A stretch of 64,000 nucleotides of DNA, taken from NCBI GenBank assembly GCA_033439265.1, contig JAVTVX010000017.1:1707001-1771000 (forward strand), in the 5' to 3' direction. Below are positions 38,101-48,512 of this stretch, piece by piece (within the stretch, counting starts at the first letter, position 1; each line of letters opens with the position of its first letter). The DNA is from Dillenia suffruticosa (taxonomy: Eukaryota > Streptophyta > Magnoliopsida > Dilleniales > Dilleniaceae). A program made the position numbers and the translations under genes. The notes beneath the pieces were generated by a model. The model did not search any database, had not been told where the DNA came from, and saw nothing but the letters and a program-made list of their open reading frames with translations.

Positions 38101-40783
38101 ATCTTTCAACTTTTGCCGCTTTTGTACGAACTCTGAGATATCAAGGCAACTGCCCATCCTGTTAAGGCCAGAATTTTTTCAAGAAAGAAACATGAGATCA
38201 GCCTGGAGCAGTGATCTAAGTCCATCCAACACTCGGGCACTGTTGGTCCTAGGACATCACATTCAAGAGCAATGGACATTGACCAATGCACTCCTCCCAA
38301 ACACTAGTCATGATTCAACCACCTGGTCCACCTCTATAATCAGAAATTATAGATTGTTGAACTTAAACTCTGTAAAATGTCTGTCTAGAAGAGTTTAACA
38401 GTCTAAGAAGGAAAACCATCCAGTAAAATGTTCCTTTAAGGCATTCTAACCAGTTGATGATTCTTCACAAAAGCAGAAATACATGCATGGCATGGCAAAA
38501 ATTAGCCCACCAGTGATCAGATACTCCAGCAGAGGATCTTATTCCTAGAAAACATGGGTTAAGCACCACGAGAATTGTCAAATAACAAACAAATGCAAAT
38601 TGTTTCTTGTTAGCAAATAAAACTCCTTTTTCAAAAGTCAGCAGATTCAAATGAAGATTCCCAAACTCCTTTTAAATATTATTTATTTATTTCTCTTTTG
38701 AGAATTCAAGCCAGATCTTTTAATCCCATCTCCAATTTCTCCTATTCCCCCCCCACCCAAAGAAAAAGATTTCCACATGCCCACTTATTCCAATGACAGC
38801 CGGTTTGTAAACCCAGTAGTTCTCCAGAAAAAAAAAATGACAGCATTGCTCAGTTCACGATCCTTCTCGGACTCAAATTTCCAGACGTGTTGCAAACATG
38901 TTGACCAAAAGCTTACATTACATGCTTTGGCAACTATAAACTGGAGTATTATGTATAGAAATAATTCGTTTGTTGCTCAGTTCACGATCCTTCTCGAACT
39001 CAAATTTCCAGACGTGTTGCAAACATGTTGATCAAAAGCTTACATTACATGCTTTGGCCTCTATAAACTGGAGTATTATGTATAGAAATAATTCGTTTGT
39101 TTTATATATACTTTTTTTTTTCTCTTCAAATTTTAAAATCACAACCACTCACCTGGCTGAAACTTTTAATTTACCATTAAATCAAATTTCAATAGCACTT
39201 TTGAGCACGATCTCTCCAAACATTCAATCCTTTTGGAGTACTTAACCATACTGTGGTCAATGGTCTTAATTGGTCTTGGAACTCAAAATGCAAATATTGC
39301 GATATCCCTCCAGTTCCAGCAGATGAGCATTTCCGGACAATAAACTACAATCTTGTATATTTGGAATGCAATGCCAAAATAAAATTACAATCATGGTATA
39401 TACAAATTGAAGGGATCATGCTTGCATGGCGAAGGCAGTATGTCTATAAGCAGAAAAGGACCAGTGAGTTCCAAGCTGGAATATTTTTTGCTAAGGTGAA
39501 GAACATGGTGAAGTAAAGAGGATGTCTAAAACATGCTTGCAAAGAACAAGACTCCTAAATATAAATTGGGGAGTGAGATGACAGTTGATGCAGTAAGTCA
39601 ACCAACAATGCTTTGAGTGATATCACATACTAAATAACAAAACACTAAGCTTCTCATATTCAAGCAAATGATGCACACATCTGCATAATGTAGGCAACTC
39701 TACATCTTCAGGTATCTTCACATAATTCAAGACTTCTTTCCTATATATTTCACATAGATAAAGAAAAGCCTGTAATCCTTTGGTTTCTACAGCCTAGCAT
39801 GCCACAAGTGGTTCAATTCAGTGCAAACTCCAGCTAACTGAGATTTCCACCTGACATATAGAGGGCTATAAATGTGTGCATGCAGTTAACATGACTAGAG
39901 TTCCAGGGTCCTTCCAATTGTGTAATCCAATAAATTACATGCCCTTAATATCAATACACACTTTACCTACTTAAAACTAATAATATAAATGTTTGGGCTA
40001 ATACAAACAACATCAAACGGGCTTGTTTAAAGTATATCAATTTGAGGCAAATTGGGTAGCACAACATCTCGTTTCAATAAGAAGAAGGCAATGAGTAAAG
40101 GCTGCCTGATCTCAAACAATGACATGAATACAGGCTTTTAATCTAGCAAGCTAGGTAAAGGTTTATTAAGTAAAATAGCATAGCCAACCCCTAGTGCTTA
40201 GAACATAAAAACTTTTTTTCCTCTTTTTTTTGGGGTATTTTGGTGGAAATGAAACGTCATTCCACTGATAGAATTCTATTCGGCAGTCAAAATTCCCACT
40301 TCACTTTCATCTTCTTCTTTGAGTCACTTTATACATAAAATGGAGAGACATATCAATAACAAGCGCATGAAAATGAGGTTTAATCACTTCATTTTTGTCA
40401 AGTGTCAAATGTTGTCAGACACGGAAACTTAATCCTAAATAGAGACAAATGTTGACATCCTATTATTATTTTTAGCAAAAAGATAACATCAAAACCCAAT
40501 AAAACTTAGTAAATTAATCAACAGCAGAAAAGCACAGAAAACCAGAAAACAGATAGACAACATTCATACAAAATCAACTCAAGAATGAGGGGTTTAAATG
40601 GGGGCTCAACTTCCTCGAAAAATTTGAAGCTTCACTGATCAAAACCCCAATATAAATTCATCTAAGACTGAATTTCTTTCGGAAAATGAAAACCTCGATG
40701 GAAGAACATTGGAGGATTAATACCTGACAAAGATTTACATCAGAAGCCCATAAAACTCTTTTCGATTTCTGCAATCCACGCAT
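35122..40783 (-). CDS. zinc finger CCCH domain protein (AtC3H6-like)
   Basis: Four exons join in frame into 451 residues: 40724-40783, 36391-36600, 36168-36292, 35122-36082. The protein starts MRGLQKSKRVLWASDVNLCQ and continues with VRLFLSEESPSQVGLGAQDH, as in Arabidopsis zinc finger CCCH protein 6. The single zinc finger near the C terminus has C-X8-C-X5-C-X3-H spacing (CLYFNSSRGC-RHGVNC-AYQH, about residues 407-426) and likely binds RNA. The middle is Pro- and Asn-rich and probably disordered, and a basic SAKRMKVDR near the end may act as a nuclear signal. A telo-box (40870-40878) lies 87 bp upstream of the ATG. The first intron is 4.1 kb, much longer than the others. From memory the Arabidopsis neighbour order (ARF5, CCCH, IQD32, RCC1) is the same. 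The biochemical role is unknown. Confidence 0.9.
36601..40723 (-). other. 4.1-kb first intron of the CCCH gene
   Basis: No additional gene is seen inside this intron. It holds a 127-bp tandem duplication at 38846-39099 and otherwise ordinary AT-rich sequence. Confidence 0.6.
38846..39099. repeat. 127-bp tandem duplication in CCCH intron 1
   Basis: Two adjacent 127-bp copies (38846-38972 and 38973-39099), each starting TTGCTCAGTTCACGATCC and ending AATAATTCGTTTG. They differ at only about four positions, so the duplication is fairly recent. The duplicated unit is not recognised as a known element. Confidence 0.93.
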
Positions 40784-41294
40784 ATTTAAAGTGAGAGAAA
40801 GAGATATTCAAAAATTGAATCTTCTTTCTTTTATCCGCTTCGTAAAAAACAACGTCTTTATACAAATCGAAACCCTAAATCTACTCCATTCATTCAAAAC
40901 CGGTTCTTATTAATACCACGTTAACCTAGATTTCCCGATTCTTTCTTATGACGCGATCGAAGTGGATTAGACACAACCACTGATCGAGACGAGCGAGAGA
41001 GAGAGAGAGATAGAGAGATTGAGAGGTTCCAGCTAACCCTAGATCCTCTGGTTTTGGTTATTCGCTTCTATCTTCTGTCTTTTTTCTCTCTCTCCTTTTT
41101 ATCTTTATGAGCCACAGCGCGTGTGAACGAAAGTGCAGAGGTATTTGGGGGGTGGGGTGCTGTTGTCCGATTTACAAGCAGAGTAAGAATACAAACGTGG
41201 GGTTTGCGCGTGGTGGTGGTGGGTGTTGCGGCGTTTTTTAGACTGTCGATGGAAGGACGGCACCTGATGGAATCACAGATAACCGCGACCCAGT

Positions 41295-41333
<39 letters not shown>

Positions 41334-41820
41334 TTTCAAAACCAAGCTGACTTTATGGGTTGGACTCGAATTGGGATTTAAAGTATGGGCTCACTATTTA
41401 AAGGGCCGGATTTCCTTGATTTGATCTCCAACACCAAAGTGTGATGGCGGACAAAGCTGAGGGGTACGATTTTCTCTACTCCATTTCTATTAATTTTCTT
41501 ATTATAATTAAAAAATTAAAATCAAATATAAAATTTTACCAATAAAGCCAAAATCTTATAAAATAAATTTAAACTATTATTACGTTGATAAACTTTTAAC
41601 AACATCAATGACACAAAACAAGCCGATGAACAGTGCTGTAAGGCGATATATAGAATTAATAGCTCTAAGAAAAAATGCCTTTCACGAATAATTCAAACAG
41701 CATAGTCTCCATATTTTTATCTTTTTTTACTAAAAAGAAATATATATCTCTAAGAAAATGGTATTAATGATTTTAGAAAAACAAAATTTATATTCATTAC
41801 AAATGCATAGAATTACTTTA

Positions 41821-42248
41821 CAGTAAGTTTGATTGGAGTATAAAGTAAAAAGAAAAGAGAACGAGAAGTAAATATGGGTCACAATAGGAGATTATCCTTA
41901 TTTAGTTCGGAATGAAAAGAATGACAGAAGTAAAAGAGTGGTAAAATAGCACTCCCTCCACATAAGAAAAAATTTTCTACTATTTATGGATGATTTAAGA
42001 CCGTAATCAAAATCTGTGAACAAAATTATGTTCTTTTAAATTTCAATTTTATAAAACTTAGGAAGAGTAATATGTATTTCTTTCCTCCTCTCCATTCACT
42101 TTTCATCCTAACCAAACAAGGAAAAACTCATTTTCTTCCCTTTCGCTCCTAATAAACGAAATAGGAGAATATGGATTTACTTCCACCACGGGAACCCCTT
42201 TCCTTCCCCCTCCCCCTTCCCCTTCCCCTCTGCAAACCAAACTTACCC
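41821..42248. mobile_element. Harbinger-like MITE, copy 2
   Basis: A 428-bp element flanked by TTA on both sides (41818-41820 and 42249-42251), as expected of PIF/Harbinger insertions. The ends form imperfect inverted repeats (CAGTAAGTTTGATTGG and, as reverse complement of the right end, GGGTAAGTTTGGTTTG). It shares internal blocks with copy 1 at 34.4 kb, partly in opposite orientation. It has no coding capacity. Confidence 0.6.
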
Positions 42249-42924
42249 TTAAGTCGCTCAACCTGCCACCAACACCAGGAAAGGTCGAGGAATAAACTTC
42301 TGCATTGGTTGGGTGGTTTCAATCAGATAGACTTATTATTATTATTATTATTATTATTATAAACTCTAAATTCTAAATCTTAAAGATCTGGATGAAAGTC
42401 TATTATTGGGATATTGTCAAGTCATGTAAAAAGGGTGATACTTATCAAAGACATACTTTTATAGCTTATTTTACTCTAATTATTTAATTATATCCGAAAT
42501 GAACTCTTGTTTTGATTTAAAATAATCTTATTGTATTCAGAATAAATTTGGATTTTCAGTCATAGTTAAATTCTGTAAATAAAAGGAGGGGAAAAAAAAT
42601 CCGTTTGTACTAATAGCGCCAACCTTACCCATCCCTCGAAGGCCAATATTTTCTTAATCACATTTTAGAGAACCCGCCTGATACAACCCACGCTCCTTCA
42701 CTACGTTCCGGCCCATATATGTGGCAACTTATAATCAGGTATCATAGTAGTTTCGATTTTTGGTCAAAAACGAATAGTATTCCCGGTCCTCGGCACACCC
42801 GACTCTAACAAACAAGACCAAGCAAGGGCCAAAAGACAGCGGAGACGAATACTGGGTACACCTAATCATTGGGCTAGCCGTACCGATCTCTACCAAAAAC
42901 AGAGAGAACCTCCCCGGGAGGATG

Positions 42925-43096
42925 AGCAAAATTAACACGACTATGTAAGCGCTCAGTTCGAATCTCCTTCTCCTTGAGAATGAAAAAGACTATTTTGAAA
43001 GATCTCCCCCTTTATAGGAGACTCGATAGTCAAATCGATTCGGATTAGTCGAAATGAAGTTCCAAACACCGGAGAGTCAGAGACCCAAAAAAAAAA
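42925..43096 (+). mobile_element. SINE-like element, copy E
   Basis: A tRNA 3'-half-like segment (ACTATGTAAGCGCTCAGTTCGAATCTCC, here described in two parts: stem and B box CAGTTCGAATCTCC) is followed by a CGATTCGGATTAGTCGAAATG tail shared with copy C, and by an A-run at 43087-43096. The left border is uncertain. Confidence 0.42.
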
Positions 43097-43101
43097 GAAG
43101 A

Positions 43102-43317
43102 ACATGGAGGTGTGCAAAGACTGGCCAAGGCATCTGCACACACTGGCTTCGGGGAGTATATGAGACCTGGAAGAATTGGGACTTCGCTTAAGATGGAGCC
43201 TGCAACCCTCACAGGATTGTCTTCATCATTAGACAAGTGTGAACGCATCAAGCCTCTCAAAAATTCATAGCCCATGATGGAGACCCCACAACTCAACCGT
43301 GCACAACCCCGCATCAA
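43102..43317 (-). pseudogene. unrecognised coding-like fragment
   Basis: The minus strand has a 72-residue stretch of protein-like composition beginning MMRGCARLSCGVSIMGYEFL, then RGLMRSHLSNDEDNPVRVAG, with unusually high GC for an intergenic region. It lacks a clear start context or flanking splice sites. It may be an exon scrap of an unidentified gene, left by duplication or carried by a transposon. I could not name the family. Confidence 0.3.
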
Positions 43318-43577
43318 TTGAAAACCCTAGCATCCCATTTCCAGCTTCAAGTTTAAGGCTTTCATCCAGTTCAGCTTGCACAGAGAAGGGGGGTCCAAGA
43401 AATCTAAATAATCCCCCCCCCAAAGAAGGATCCTTCTACAGCCCTTTTTTTTGTGGAGGGGGGGGGTATCTTGGTAAGGGTTGGCAATATGGGTCAAACA
43501 AGATGGGGCACACCTAACATATTACAAAAATATTAGTTCAAAAGCATCCTAAAGCTTCTGGCGCAATATGCTCTGTA

Positions 43578-43780
43578 TTTTTTTTTTGGTTCCCTAGAAT
43601 TGGTCTATCACCGAATATCTGAAATTTTACTCTGACTAATCTCAGCCGAACTGCTGTCGGATCCCTATTGAGAGAGAGTTCTCCCAACGTCGTTTTTGTC
43701 ACTACCAAGACTCGAATCCCAATTCTTGGTATGGAATGCTAATGTCCTTCCCACTAGACGAACAAAACGTTAGTCGCAAT
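43578..43780 (-). mobile_element. tRNA-derived SINE-like element, copy B
   Basis: Read on the minus strand it has an A-box-like GTCTAGTGGGAAGG, a B box GGATTCGAGTC, a body shared with copy A, the tail GAGATTAGTCAGAGTAAAA and a final A-run (T-run at 43578-43587 on the plus strand). The A and B boxes plus the A-tail mark a polymerase III retroposon. Confidence 0.62.
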
Positions 43781-44171
43781 ATGATCTGTACGTGTACATC
43801 TCGAGAATAAAAATATAAGAACAATATCTCCAGGCCAATCTCATTACAAACATTCACAAAAAGCACACATCCAAATCACAGGAAAACTTACATGCAAACC
43901 TCTACATCTGGATCATATCGTATTTGGTAAAATTAAAAAAGAAAAGGGAAAAAAAAGGAGCCTAAACGAGTCCGTATAAATTACATCCTCAGCTCTTTAT
44001 ATATATCGCATATTTTTCCTAGCTTTCACAAACCCTTTTGGTGCAACAAGTGCATAGTGTTGAGTACAATGAAAAAAAGCAAAGACCCATTAAAACTGGC
44101 CGGAAGATGCTCATCTGCAACATATAGAAGCAACACTACCAATACCCGAAGCAGTGTCAACTGAACTCTCC

Positions 44172-47100
44172 TCATCTCTGCCATTTTCTCTCTGAAATCA
44201 AAACAAGGAATAGACAGGTTATATTAACAAACAGTATCCGAGCTACATGCACTGGAAAATGAATCAACACTTACCATTCCTCAAGGAGTACAAGTAAATA
44301 TTTATCAAAATGCGGAGGGAGTTATAATCAAGGGTGCACCAAAATGTCCATGGTTACATACATGGACAGGCCAACAAATACTCACGAAAGACACAAATCC
44401 CAAGTGCAGGCAGACGGTGATAAATGCACCATGAAATGCTCAATAGCATCATCATTTATATTCAACGAATTATCATGTAAATACAGATATACCATCAAGA
44501 TGAGCACGCATTGAAGGAAAATCATGTGTATTGCATAATAAATCAGCAAGTAAAAACCAGAGGTTAAAAAAAAAAATACCATGATGGACGCCATTTCCCT
44601 TGGCATTCTGCTGTGCTTGAGACACGGAGTGTTGAATTCGTGGGGACTCCTGCCTCTCATTTGCACCAGGCAGTGAATGTCTCTTCTTGACATTAATTTC
44701 TGTACGTTGCACATCTGGACTTGACCTCGGGGAACTGTTGGCATGTGCCTTGGCTCTTGCAGACTCTGTCGCTTGCATGTAATTTGGAAGAGAACTGCTA
44801 CTGTTTTGCTGTTCTTGGTCAACTTGATCAGGTTTTACTGAACCAAAAGAATTGCGCCTCTTTCCACCTCTCTGGTCTTTAGGCAGTTGTTCCATACTGC
44901 TTCTGGCACCATTATCATTAACCGGATCTGCAGCGGATCTCTTACCAGCGGATAGGGACTTCCGCTTTTTGTCAGCCTCACTTCTATCACTTTTGCCCCT
45001 CTTAGCTTTCACTGATATCTGACTGGATGGCGTCCCCTGTGATTCAGGAACAGTTACGTGGCTTTTTGGAGATACTGTTGGTGATGACTTGCATGTTTGA
45101 CGACCTGTCTCTGGTTCCAGCCTTAACCATCCATCAGGTGCACATTCTTCTGGCTCCTGATTTACCTGTAAGACATCCTCAGCTGCAGCTAAGTTATGCG
45201 ATTCTACATCCACATCATCACATCTCTCCAGCTGAACCGACACACAGTCAGATATGCTGGGTGTTGGGATATGGGAAACATCCTTGTCTTCGACATCTAT
45301 AGTTTTCAGAGAGTCATAAGCCCCTCCATTAGATGTTTTGTCTCCACACTCAAATTCCTCGCCTCCAAGTTCAAATCTATCTGGTGAATCAAGGGTTGAA
45401 GTCACAGAAAGTTCAGTACCACACTCAGAGCCACCAACCTGGACACTTGTATCATTTGGAACTAGATTCTTTGGCAATCCAAGCTCCTTTGTCCTAATTA
45501 GATGCTCTGTTGGCGGTGAAACTGCATCAGTGTTAGATTTAACTACAGCAGCAGAGGAAGATGAACCGAATGATCTAGCTGAATTGGTTGTTGAACTAAG
45601 CTCTTCAAATTTTGACTGGACAGCAATAAATGCAGGATTACTTGCCTTCCTTGAGCTAGGTACAAACTTCTTTACCTCAGCCTCCAGTTGTTCAGAGGCA
45701 GATCTTTTGCCAGAAGGTTTTGGTCTTTCATTCTCAGTTTCTGGCTTGTTTGAAATATCATTAATTTCCACAACAGAATTTGCATCTGACTGCATGGTTT
45801 GAGAAGGAACTGCTTCCATGTCCAAGGAGAACTCTTTCGTGTTCAATATGGTTGTATTCTCAGGCTGAAGCTGCATCAGATTCTCAGCTTTAGAAGAAGT
45901 TAGCTGGCATGCCTCAAAGTCAAAGTTGTTTGCATCACAAGTGATCCGATTTTCCTCACTTTCCAAGGATACCAATTTTTCAGTAGGACCAGACTGCCGA
46001 TTCACTGATTCTTCAAGAAATTCCGGTGGGTTTTCAGTTTCCATTCGGATTGCAGAAGTTTCAATATAATCCTTTTCCTTTTGCTTCTCATCTGATTCTG
46101 AAAGTGACTGTGCAGGATCTAGTGCTGAGGCAGACATCCATCTCTCCAACCATCTCCAGGTGGAATCAGGTTTTGCTGGGTCACACTTGATGTTGATTGT
46201 TTTAGTCCTTGGAGTTGAGCCCAACAGCTAATATTAAGAAAAATGTATCAGTGGAAAAACAGATACAATGGGATCGAATGCAAAAGACTCCAATCAACAG
46301 AAAAATGGTATCAACTCTATTCACCTGACGAGCAAACCTATTGCTAAGGAGCTTTGAAATAGAGGTGTATGTCACCACTGACTTGGGTCTGTTTTTCTCC
46401 TGAAATAAGAAAGATCAAGCTCAATTCATAAGCCAAATTTTAAAAACCGACCAAACAAATTGTGCAGGAAAACATATTGCATATACTGGACAAACCACGG
46501 CTATTCTCCTGATTTATAAGAGACCCCTGGTAAAAATCTAATCTTGCAAAATCTTAATAGAAACAAACATGTCTATCACTTGTATTCACACCAAGGGAAT
46601 TCCCAAAATAGACAAATTTGAAGCCATTAAGTGCAAGAAAATATTTCACTTTCACATTGCAAGACCTTGTTGGATAGACACTGCTAATGCTGCCCACAAT
46701 GTTGACAAGCAGCTTGTGAATAAATGCCTATAAATGCCTATTATTAATTGAGTTGAAACCTTCAACTTTCCATAGTTAACTTTTAGCGTCTTTGTGTCAT
46801 ATTAAAGGCTTCAATAATTCAGAGAAAGGATGGCGTAGACAAGTGTTAGCATCCTACAATGTAAAACCAACACTGACTTCTACGAAATTGAAAATCTAAT
46901 GGACAAACAAGATACAGATACTATGAGCCATAAGTGGAGTAGACAGATAAAATTACCGAGGACTTTGAACTCTGCTTCTCTGTGGGCTCTCCATCTAGCT
47001 CTTCTTCCAAGCACGATTGATCCAGCAACCTGCGAGCATGGCGAGCCCTAACAAGAACCTGCATTTTGATGATTGCTTGCACACATCTTAGCGTTCCTAC

Positions 47101-48512
47101 AGCACGCCTCCTGACCAAATGCCCCCGAACTGCAGCTTGCAGTTTAACCACATTCTTGAGTTTTTGAAGTTCTTGCCGGCCCTGCATAAAATTTGGTGAA
47201 CATAAGTCAGCAAAAGATTGCTTCACAACTTGATGCAATTGAACTTGGTATCCGAAAGTACCAAGAATCCTCTTATAGCAGCCTGGATAACAATTGCATC
47301 AGCTTCCTGCAGGTTGCTCTCAACCTTACAATTACCATTAGTAGCATCATCTCTGGTCTCAGAAACCTTTGAGTTAAATGATGCAGAAAGCTGGGTTTTT
47401 TCGTTGGTCTCAGTAGCCTTCGAGTTAAATGAAGTTGACAGCTGAGGATTCTCATCAGTCGCGGTAGCCTTGGAGTTGAATGAAGTTGACCGAGGCTTTT
47501 CATTATCCCAATGTTCTAGAGAAATTTTCTCTGTAACAACAGACTCAACTGGAGCCTGGAATTCTGCGGCAGTAGAACCCAAGCCATCCTTGTACCCTGA
47601 AGAAGGAGATTCTGTTGCCACAGAATTGCTTAGAACTCGGTGTCTGGCTGATCTCTTCCGGAAACTCCACCGGCGCTTGTCACTTGATCCCTTGCTCTAA
47701 AGAGAAAGCAATAACCCATTTAAGATATATGAGAGAGAATGAAGGGATAGGGCAACATAAGTCTTTTTTAAAAGACAAATTCTAACAATATGACATCACA
47801 TTGTGAAGCCAGCAAATGTAATTGCTACTCTGGCTAATGCCAAATGAAACAAATGGGTATGGTCCAAGCAGCAAGCAGCAAGTGAAAGGGTAACACCCGT
47901 TATCAGCTAATTCCTTAGCAAATCAAAAAAAAGAACACGCTCTGTCAAAAGTAAAACTCACAGGAATCTGATACCTAAGCTTGTAATTATCTGATATGAA
48001 TTCATTCGCCCTTTATCACCATTCTAAGATTTTGCAGAACCAACATTAAATTAGATGCAAAGACAAACTCCTCGAGTAATGTTAAGATGGAGAATGGAGA
48101 AAGCGTAAGAGCGCGGATGGATGTCAATGAAAATATCTCCAAATCAAGCAGGAAAACAGGATCAAGGATACTAAGTAAACCTTTCTACAGATCAAAATCC
48201 ATGTCCACCAGGATCACATTTTTACTCTCACTACTACTACTACAGAAACAAAATCCAAGTAATCAACAGTGAAGCAAGGCCTGGTAAGCCTCGATCCAAA
48301 TAAACGCAAACCCAAGTCAAGTTTTTGCCTTTTGATTCAAGAGCAGAAAGCCATGACAAAAAACAGTTAAAGAATAAAAAAGGAGACTAGATTATAAGTA
48401 CAAATAGAAATACCTCAGGGATGTTATCTTGAAGTTCGAGTTCATCTTGACCACCGGTATGGCTCCCACAAGTGATGATCTTCAAACAAGACGACGTCGT
48501 AGATCTTCCCAT
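44172..48512 (-). CDS. IQD32: IQ-domain protein IQD32 (calmodulin-binding scaffold)
   Basis: Six exons (48414-48512, 47262-47696, 46957-47181, 46325-46399, 44580-46227, 44172-44191) join in frame into 833 residues; Arabidopsis IQD32 has about 790. The N terminus is MGRSTTSSCLKIITCGS. The IQ67 domain (about residues 165-232) has IQ motifs at VIQAAIRGFLGRQEL and VVKLQAAVRGHLVRR plus a third at VQAIIKMQVLVRARH. It is cut by a phase-0 intron, as is typical of the IQD family. The C terminus carries the DUF4005-like NYMQATESARAKAHANSSPR. The last exon encodes only RKWQR. IQD proteins bind calmodulin and associate with microtubules and nuclei. Exon 2 contains a three-unit coding repeat. Exon 5 encodes two thirds of the protein and is Ser/Glu-rich and probably disordered. 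Confidence 0.92.
47334..47486 (-). repeat. 51-bp coding minisatellite in IQD32 exon 2
   Basis: Three consecutive 51-bp (17-residue) units at 47436-47486, 47385-47435 and 47334-47384. They encode TSFNSKATATDENPQLS, TSFNSKATETNEKTQLS and a more diverged ASFNSKVSETRDDATNG. They lie just upstream of the IQ67 domain. Confidence 0.9.

Larger units (their letters stand above)
40784..44171. other. intergenic region, CCCH promoter to IQD32 3' end
   Basis: After the CCCH leader (telo-box at 40870-40878; GA run near 40990) come a long T tract (41299-41331), a MITE-like element, an (ATT)n run at 42336-42360, two SINE-like elements and a coding-like scrap at 43102-43317. The last 150 bp before 44172 would be IQD32 3' untranslated sequence. 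A block at 42590-42925 has higher GC than its surroundings and is not recognised. Confidence 0.55.

Noticed and set aside
41299-41331. A-tail of a retroposon on the minus strand
   Set aside because: The long T tract has no SINE or LINE body or target duplication next to it; a simple homopolymer is enough.
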